From NCBI GenBank assembly GCA_019925105.1, contig JAHGAU010000017.1, forward strand, positions 930,001-994,000: a DNA stretch of 64,000 nucleotides, in the 5' to 3' direction. Source of the DNA: Niebla homalea (Eukaryota > Ascomycota > Lecanoromycetes > Lecanorales > Ramalinaceae). Positions 58,675-64,000 of the stretch are shown here, piece by piece. A program made the translations under genes and the position numbers. Each line of letters begins with the position of its first letter. Position 1 is the stretch's first letter. Under the pieces are notes generated by a model that was given only the letters and a program-made list of their open reading frames with translations, was not told the DNA's origin and searched no databases.

Positions 58675-61476
58675 TTACAATCCGAGTCCACGGACAAGAA
58701 GCCATAAAATGATAGGTACGATGACGTTATCATTGCCCCCTGTCAGAACAGCTTCTGTTAGACTGGCGCCCGATGCCGCTATACATGCCTTGACCAAAAA
58801 AGAAGGGATTCCCTGCCCATTATCCCCTTCCCAGCCCCCAAGTACAAGCCAAACCTGAGCAGCACTCAACCCGCACACTACAGCGACAGCGAAAGCTAAG
58901 CTGCCCTCCAAGCTCTTCCCTCCACTCCAGCACCATCTGCGATGTCCGTAACGTCGCCCAATGAGTGACGCCGCTGCATCCCCCATACCCACACATATCA
59001 CTCCACTAATCATGTCGAGCTTCCGCTGTGGGACCTCCCATCCCGCCCAAGCACCCTCTCCTGTTCTCGGGGCCGCAGCCAGAGACAACCACAGGGGAAT
59101 CGCACATCCAATCAGTAAGAAGATGTGCGACACAATCACTGGGCCCCGATGATCTCGCCCATCCACGTATGGGGTCAGAAAATTGGTCAGGGGCTTCGCG
59201 ATCGGTGGAAGTTGGGAGGCCCGGAAGAGGTCGAGAAGCAAGAAGATGGCAAGGATGAGGGTGAGCGCGAGCGAGATAAAGGCGGGATCGACGAATATCG
59301 TGGGCAGAAACATTGCCACCATCATCCCATGGAAGACCTTTCGCCTGGTATCGACTTCTGCGAGTTTACTCAATCGAAGCACCGTCACCAGACCAAAGAC
59401 GATAATGGAGACACAATAGGCGCATATGCAGAGCCGTGCGTTGGCGGCACCAATGCTGTTCAGTTTGTTCCTGACTAAAGTAGACCGTCCGCTTGAAGGC
59501 GTACTGCCAGGTCTCTCTTGCATCAATGGAATCCAGGTGTCAAGACCGTAATGGCGAACAACATCCTGAAAAGCTTGTCGCCCATTGAATAGATACCCGA
59601 GGGCCCAACCCAGGGGTTCCTCTCCGTGCAAAGCGGCTTTGCCAATGTACTCTCGAATTGGAAATGCAATGATCAAACTGACCATGGCATACGCGTAAAT
59701 GGCCAACATCCAGCGCAACATGGTGGCTTGCGTTTTAGTCAATGATCTGAACGACCACGACCTGCCTGATTGAAGACCCGAGAAGTCCCTGAACTTTTCC
59801 TGAAGCAAACCTTCCGAAGCTAGCTCTACATTAGATGACAAGGTATTACGACGTTTTCGATTCAGACTGAAGGTCCTATCACCCGTTCCCTCATTGCGGC
59901 TTGGAGAGCTGAAAACCATGTCGTGGACGGCTGCTGAGGAAGGTAAAGTCGAGATCTTTTTCAATTGTGCCGAAGAAGCAGTGTCAAGGGTGGCTGTCCT
60001 CACCCTAGTATTGTTCTTTATTGACTGAGGGAGTGGTTTGAAGATCCTCATATTTTCTTCATCAGAAGAGACCTCTTGTGCTGAAACGTATTCTCTCGGG
60101 AAGAACAAGCTACCAAGGGCGTTATCGAATAAGCGGGATAAGAGGGAGTGACGAGACATATGCGTTCCTGGTCTACGGAAGCGCCAGGAAGGTATACGAG
60201 CGAGCATGACTCCCCATTGAAGGGGCTTATTGCATAGAATGAGAAGCAAAACCCCGCCTACCCAGATCATGGTTTGCAGGATAACAGATTGAGGTGTGTC
60301 AGAATGAAGAAGTAAATTTACTAAGCAAGCCGAGAATAATTGCAATTCTGCATGCAAGAGACTTGTGGTTGTTAGATGCCACAAGATAGGTAGAAGTGTC
60401 TGATGGAGGGGATATATGAGAGTGAGAATCTCCGGCTCGTAGATCTGAGGCCAGATATTCTTCGTTGACTTGAGTGACGTGCAGACCGAGGAGAGAGCAA
60501 TCGTTAAAGGTATGACTGAGAGTAGCCAGTGAGGTGAGCTGTGCCAGGGACAGACATTGAATGGAACAATTTTGCCTGGTATTGAACTAATTCCGACAAT
60601 CAAGTTCGAGGTTAGAAGCCTATTATCGGCTTTCTCGATTGACCATGCAGCAAGTGCTGGTAAGAGAACAGGATAGAGGAGTGGTGCTGGGTCGAAAGCT
60701 GCTGGGATATGTATGTAGAAAAGAGATCTCCGTCTGGCAAGGCTGCGTAGATGATCGCGCCAGATAATCCGTAATGGGTAGGCCATGTAAAGGCCGATCA
60801 CGATGGCTACGTAGGCAGTTGCAGCCGGAGGGACGTGTCTGAAGGTGTGGTCCAGCAAATTTGGCGGTGATGATATGTTGTCCGGATACAAGTCGATGAA
60901 GGCTTGCAGGAGGTCTTCACCTGCAACAATGAAGCAGATGAGCAAAAACAGCGTTGTTTCAGTGATTCTCCTTATGAGTTCTGCCTGCCGTCTTTTCTTG
61001 AATTTCTCCTTGATCTTTGTTGTACCGTCACTCGCGCTGCGATCCTCTAGGCTGGCCCGGCGTTTCGCCCTTGCTTCTGAAGACCGTTGGGAGCGCTCAT
61101 GATCCAGATATGAGGGCGTGAGTAATGGACTCGCTGTGCCACTGCCATCTCTAAGACCCTTTCTTGGTTTGAGTGGAGGAGCGGGGAGACCAAGCAAGAG
61201 GGGGCCCTTTTCGTCATCTGCCTCTGTCCCACTATCACTGGGCGACTCCAGTATTTTCCGCCTTTTGCGGTGGTCGACATCGAAGTAATCGACTGCAACG
61301 TCGGAGTTGATGGATGGGACTGTCCCTTGTGTCTCTGCATAGGCTACCGACGGATTTGGTCCTGTTCCATCCTGTGAAGGGAAGCTCGTTCCTCGTCGAT
61401 GATATGGATGTGGTGAACGCGAAAGTCTCTGTGAAACACCCGCCAAACCGTCATCGAAGCTCGCCATCACGTCCAT
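58675..61476 (-). CDS. sec59: Dolichol kinase Sec59, 933 aa
   Basis: Dolichol kinase makes dolichyl phosphate in the ER membrane, the lipid carrier for N-glycosylation, O-mannosylation and GPI anchors. It is a single exon. About 165 N-terminal residues are polar and disordered. They are followed by many hydrophobic spans (for example TTLFLLICFIVAGEDLLQ, AATAYVAIVIGLYMAYPLR, SVILQTMIWVGGVLLLIL). The C-terminal CTP-transferase-like core has the family signatures DTRRKVFHGMMV, LPPIAKPLTNFLTPYVDGRD.RGPVIVSHI, CVGMGDAAASLIGRRYG and SGGKSLEGSLAF. The length fits the longer fungal forms of the family. The initiator is inferred from the first ATG (MDVMASFDDG); a second ATG is three codons in. With erg12 and ste24 this is the third isoprenoid-linked gene of the window. 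Confidence 0.93.
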   Translation of the reverse strand: MDVMASFDDGLAGVSQRLSRSPHPYHRRGTSFPSQDGTGPNPSVAYAETQGTVPSINSDVAVDYFDVDHRKRRKILESPSDSGTEADDEKGPLLLGLPAPPLKPRKGLRDGSGTASPLLTPSYLDHERSQRSSEARAKRRASLEDRSASDGTTKIKEKFKKRRQAELIRRITETTLFLLICFIVAGEDLLQAFIDLYPDNISSPPNLLDHTFRHVPPAATAYVAIVIGLYMAYPLRIIWRDHLRSLARRRSLFYIHIPAAFDPAPLLYPVLLPALAAWSIEKADNRLLTSNLIVGISSIPGKIVPFNVCPWHSSPHWLLSVIPLTIALSSVCTSLKSTKNIWPQIYEPEILTLIYPLHQTLLPILWHLTTTSLLHAELQLFSACLVNLLLHSDTPQSVILQTMIWVGGVLLLILCNKPLQWGVMLARIPSWRFRRPGTHMSRHSLLSRLFDNALGSLFFPREYVSAQEVSSDEENMRIFKPLPQSIKNNTRVRTATLDTASSAQLKKISTLPSSAAVHDMVFSSPSRNEGTGDRTFSLNRKRRNTLSSNVELASEGLLQEKFRDFSGLQSGRSWSFRSLTKTQATMLRWMLAIYAYAMVSLIIAFPIREYIGKAALHGEEPLGWALGYLFNGRQAFQDVVRHYGLDTWIPLMQERPGSTPSSGRSTLVRNKLNSIGAANARLCICAYCVSIIVFGLVTVLRLSKLAEVDTRRKVFHGMMVAMFLPTIFVDPAFISLALTLILAIFLLLDLFRASQLPPIAKPLTNFLTPYVDGRDHRGPVIVSHIFLLIGCAIPLWLSLAAAPRTGEGAWAGWEVPQRKLDMISGVICVGMGDAAASLIGRRYGHRRWCWSGGKSLEGSLAFAVAVVCGLSAAQVWLVLGGWEGDNGQGIPSFLVKACIAASGASLTEAVLTGGNDNVIVPIILWLLVRGLGL

Positions 61477-62073
61477 CCATCCTTATAGAGGATCATACTG
61501 ATGTCCGCTGGGCATGTCGAGAAGAGGTACAGCAGGGGGATGTGAGGGCTTCCGCTTTCTTCACAAGGTTTGTGGAGGCCAGTACAGGTCAAAAACATTC
61601 GATGCAGCTTCTGACATCACTCTTTTGAATGACATACTTTACACAAGATTGAAGTTGTCAAATTATGCAAGGGCAATGAGTTGGGAGCAGACCGGGCAAC
61701 GTAAGAATTTCTCGGCAAAACCCTCCCGCCGCTCAGAGTTTCCCTCGCTCTGTGATCCATTCACATTAAACTTCGTAGAATGACTCGATATCAGACATGA
61801 TGGCATCTAGAGCGGTCCCCGCTAAAGTACCATGCATCTGCACCCATAGCTACAAAGGTTGATTGAATCCATGATATGGGACTAGGACCAATTGTGCAGG
61901 GTCTCTGTGCCGACCGATAACTACCCAACTTCCAGGATATGTCATGAGATACTTAGGAACCCGTTACTCGTATAATTCATGAGCGAGGCGCGTATCTGCG
62001 TCAGACCAAAGGTTCTCCGCGTCAATCGCCTGCCGAGCACCCAACCTGATACAGCATGTTTTCTCATTATCCG
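61477..62073. other. Intergenic: sec59 promoter side
   Basis: No supported gene lies in these 597 bp. Plus-strand frames (61514-61783) are not convincing. Confidence 0.4.
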
Positions 62074-62580
62074 TCATATGAACATCTTGGCCAGCTTCAT
62101 GACCCCTTCTAGACTCTGGCCTCCGTCAAAGCCACCACCCCCACTGTATCTGCCAGATCTCCCCCCGCCACTCATACCGGGCACCATGCTTTCCAAGGCC
62201 CGTGGCAATCGAATCCCCATTCTCCTAAGCACATCCGCCAGAGCTCCTCCAGTGATGAGCGGCATGATGACCAGCATGAAGAGTTTCATGGGATGTCTTC
62301 GAGCGTAATCGTATAGCCGTCGCAGTAGGCGCCTTATCTTGCGCATTGCGTTTGCGACCAGTCCGGGGCGGGGCTGGGCACGAGAAGAGCCATAGTATGA
62401 CGATCCGCGATGAGAAGAGGCTACCGGACGACTGAAGGAGTATTGCGGTTTGCTCTCCGAGCCCCGATGCTCAGATCCCCGATGTTCTGACCCTCGGCGC
62501 TCTGAGCCTTTGTGGTGAGTTGAGTGAGAATAAGAGGAGGACCGTCGTGGGGTCGATTGTGATGAGCCAAAGAAGGACAT
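62074..62580 (-). CDS. Small basic membrane protein of unknown function, 168 aa
   Basis: I do not recognise the family. The chosen start at 62580 gives MSFFGSSQSTPRRSSS. The first 80 residues are Ser/Arg/His-rich with a short internal repeat (RGSEHRGSEHRGSE). A strongly basic helix follows (MRKIRRLLRRLYDYARRHP), then one hydrophobic span (MKLFMLVIMPLITGGALADVL), an amphipathic segment, a Gly-rich stretch (GMSGGGRSGRYSGGGGFDGG), and a conserved-looking end, SLEGVMKLAKMFI. The layout is plausible for a fungal organelle-membrane protein with a positively charged cytosolic flank. Coding status is supported by composition and by a clean single frame, not by homology. Confidence 0.6.
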   Translation of the reverse strand: MSFFGSSQSTPRRSSSYSHSTHHKGSERRGSEHRGSEHRGSESKPQYSFSRPVASSHRGSSYYGSSRAQPRPGLVANAMRKIRRLLRRLYDYARRHPMKLFMLVIMPLITGGALADVLRRMGIRLPRALESMVPGMSGGGRSGRYSGGGGFDGGQSLEGVMKLAKMFI

Positions 62581-63966
62581 TGTGGTGAGACACAAATAAT
62601 GCTATGAAGGTTATAAAAGGTGGTGAGGGCCCTATCTAAGGTTGAAGCTTCTCAATTCTTGATGATGGTCGTCCACATGGAAGTTGAGCTCTTTCCAGAT
62701 CGATATTGCAGGCTGGTGAAAGCTAGTCCGGAATAACGTCGGGTGAACTAAACCAAAAATTTAGCCACGAGATCCGTGGGTTCGCTTGCGCTTGAAGTCC
62801 GCCATCATTCGTCTAGCCCCTTGGATTGCGAATCGGTCTTGGATGTGCAAACAACAAGGCAGCTGTAGAGACATTATAGCTCCGTTGCTTCCATTAGTAG
62901 TTCGGTAGGTCGAATTATCAAGAGGTAGGATGTGTCTTGTTTCTCTGCAGCTTTGCGCCTTATGAGCTTTGCCCATGGAGCAAAGTTTTCTTTATCAGAC
63001 GTCGATCCACAGGCCGATGATTGCCTATGGCCTTGTTTCACATAGATTGGCAACATTTCAGAGGGCTTCGCAATTGTCCATGCAAAATAGATTGCATAAT
63101 TCTATGCTTTCAAACTCGCCTCTTTTCTTTCAATGTTACAAGATCTTCATAGAATTGTCCTCAAACATGTGACAATCTCTACATTGTTGCAGCGGTGATG
63201 CGCCTCCGAATCAAGCAGTGATCTGCCTCCTTTTCGTGCTACAACCAGCGCCGACCACCCTTCGGCCATGGCGACACTCGCGAACAAATCGTACCTCTTG
63301 AGCTGGCATGATTCGAACGAGTCCGAGTTGTGTTGCATCGAAATAAGCGAATAGAAAGAAAGAAGTCGCGGTGCCACTCTCCCACTGCACCAAATTGTGG
63401 CACGCCTGATGAACAGCGTGACATTGTATGCAGGTCTGTACTAACGCCGCAACTCTCATAATGGTGCATTTCGAGAATGGCCGTATACTTATGTATTGCT
63501 GAGCACAACAGATGGTGATGCATCTTTCAAAGTTACACGCCTCAGAGAGACATACCGGTGCCAGTGAGATCAGAGGTGCGCATAATCCTTCCAGCAGAGC
63601 CATTCCGGAGGTGTCCCCGTCCGTCCCACCATTCCCGCCTTGGAGAGTTCACACCTTACATTCTGGCAGCATGAAAGATTCAATGTGATACGACCGACCG
63701 ATGACCACGGGCTAGCACTTCTTGATTTGTCGGTCCGCCGGCCTACTTCCCGTAGTTACGCGATAAATCAGTATTCATGTAGTACATGCATGGCGTAGCA
63801 GACGCTCTGCCACACATTCACACCGGAAAGGCCCATAGGCCAGAGAACACTTGTTGGCTGCGGGGCCTCTGTATTCACCAGCAGCCGTTTCATATATACT
63901 CTTGCAGAAATGCATTTGCATCCTGTGCAACCTCTTGTGTTTCATCTACCTATTCTACTTTGAACA
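62581..63966. other. Right-hand intergenic stretch, no gene recognised
   Basis: These 1.4 kb have only short frames. Minus-strand frame 63211-63603 (130 codons) overlaps another in a different frame and resembles nothing known. A TATA-like catatata lies near 63890, about 75 bases before the ATG at 63967. Confidence 0.4.
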
Positions 63967-64000
63967 ATGTCGTCCGCAATGCCTTCAAGTCCCTTGCCAA
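63967..64000 (+). CDS. Possible gene start cut by the window edge
   Basis: ATG at 63967 in good context (gaacaatgtc) opens MSSAMPSSPLP and stays open to the end of the window. The TATA-like element upstream supports a promoter here. Too little is present to name a product. Confidence 0.3.
   Translation, partial: MSSAMPSSPLP

Overview
The window is nuclear DNA of a filamentous ascomycete (Pezizomycotina). The reasons: nearly every gene has a recognisable fungal orthologue; introns are short (mostly 49-150 nt) with GT/AG ends; genes lie on both strands with gaps of tens to hundreds of bases; and several families are typical of filamentous fungi (Shr3, an Msn2/Seb1-type zinc finger factor, a Mug190-like C2/SMP protein, a secreted Ser/Thr-rich apple-like protein). 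The class within Pezizomycotina cannot be resolved from sequence alone. I rebuilt exon structures by hand by joining open frames at GT/AG sites that restore frame and family sequence. In every multi-exon gene the joined exons add up to a whole number of codons.

Layout. 0.5-7.0 kb: atg5 (-), sharing a promoter with the spliceosomal helicase prp28 (+), which converges on prp39 (-). 7.8-14.2 kb: an NAD-dependent epimerase (-), a cytochrome b5/FMN 2-hydroxyacid dehydrogenase (+), mevalonate kinase erg12 (-) and CAAX protease ste24 (+). 14.3-22.2 kb: a possible RNA polymerase I A14-like subunit (-), a secreted repeat-bearing apple-like protein (-), diphthine-ammonia ligase dph6 (-), an intron-containing tRNA-Asp (+) and a thioredoxin-PITH protein (+). 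22.2-29.06 kb: a 6.9 kb stretch with no recognisable gene, in front of the Msn2/Seb1-like factor (+, 29.1-31.0 kb). 31.9-43.9 kb: dph4 (-), a nine-exon Mug190-like lipid-transfer protein (+), shr3 (-), mitoribosomal mL59 (+), ytm1 (+), mitoribosomal uS13m (-) and an ER cyclophilin (+). 44.5-53.6 kb: ded1 (+), INO80 subunit ies1 (+) and an M1 aminopeptidase (+). 54.3-64 kb: atg1 (-), dolichol kinase sec59 (-), a small membrane protein (-) and a possible gene start at the right edge.

Together these are mostly conserved housekeeping genes: 5' splice-site handling (prp28, prp39), autophagy (atg1, atg5), isoprenoid supply and use (erg12, ste24, sec59), diphthamide synthesis (dph4, dph6), mitochondrial translation (mL59, uS13m), ribosome and chromatin biogenesis (ytm1, ded1, ies1), and ER protein handling (shr3, cyclophilin B). 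I found no mobile element, CRISPR array, secondary-metabolite cluster or viral insertion. The points most worth a second look are: the two possible C-termini of the ER cyclophilin (HAEL versus a membrane tail); the Tyr-to-Phe change and missing presequence in the flavocytochrome b2-like enzyme; the ATG-only coding exon of uS13m; the 129-bp repeats in the secreted protein; the possible dual start of the aminopeptidase; and the gene-poor 6.9 kb.
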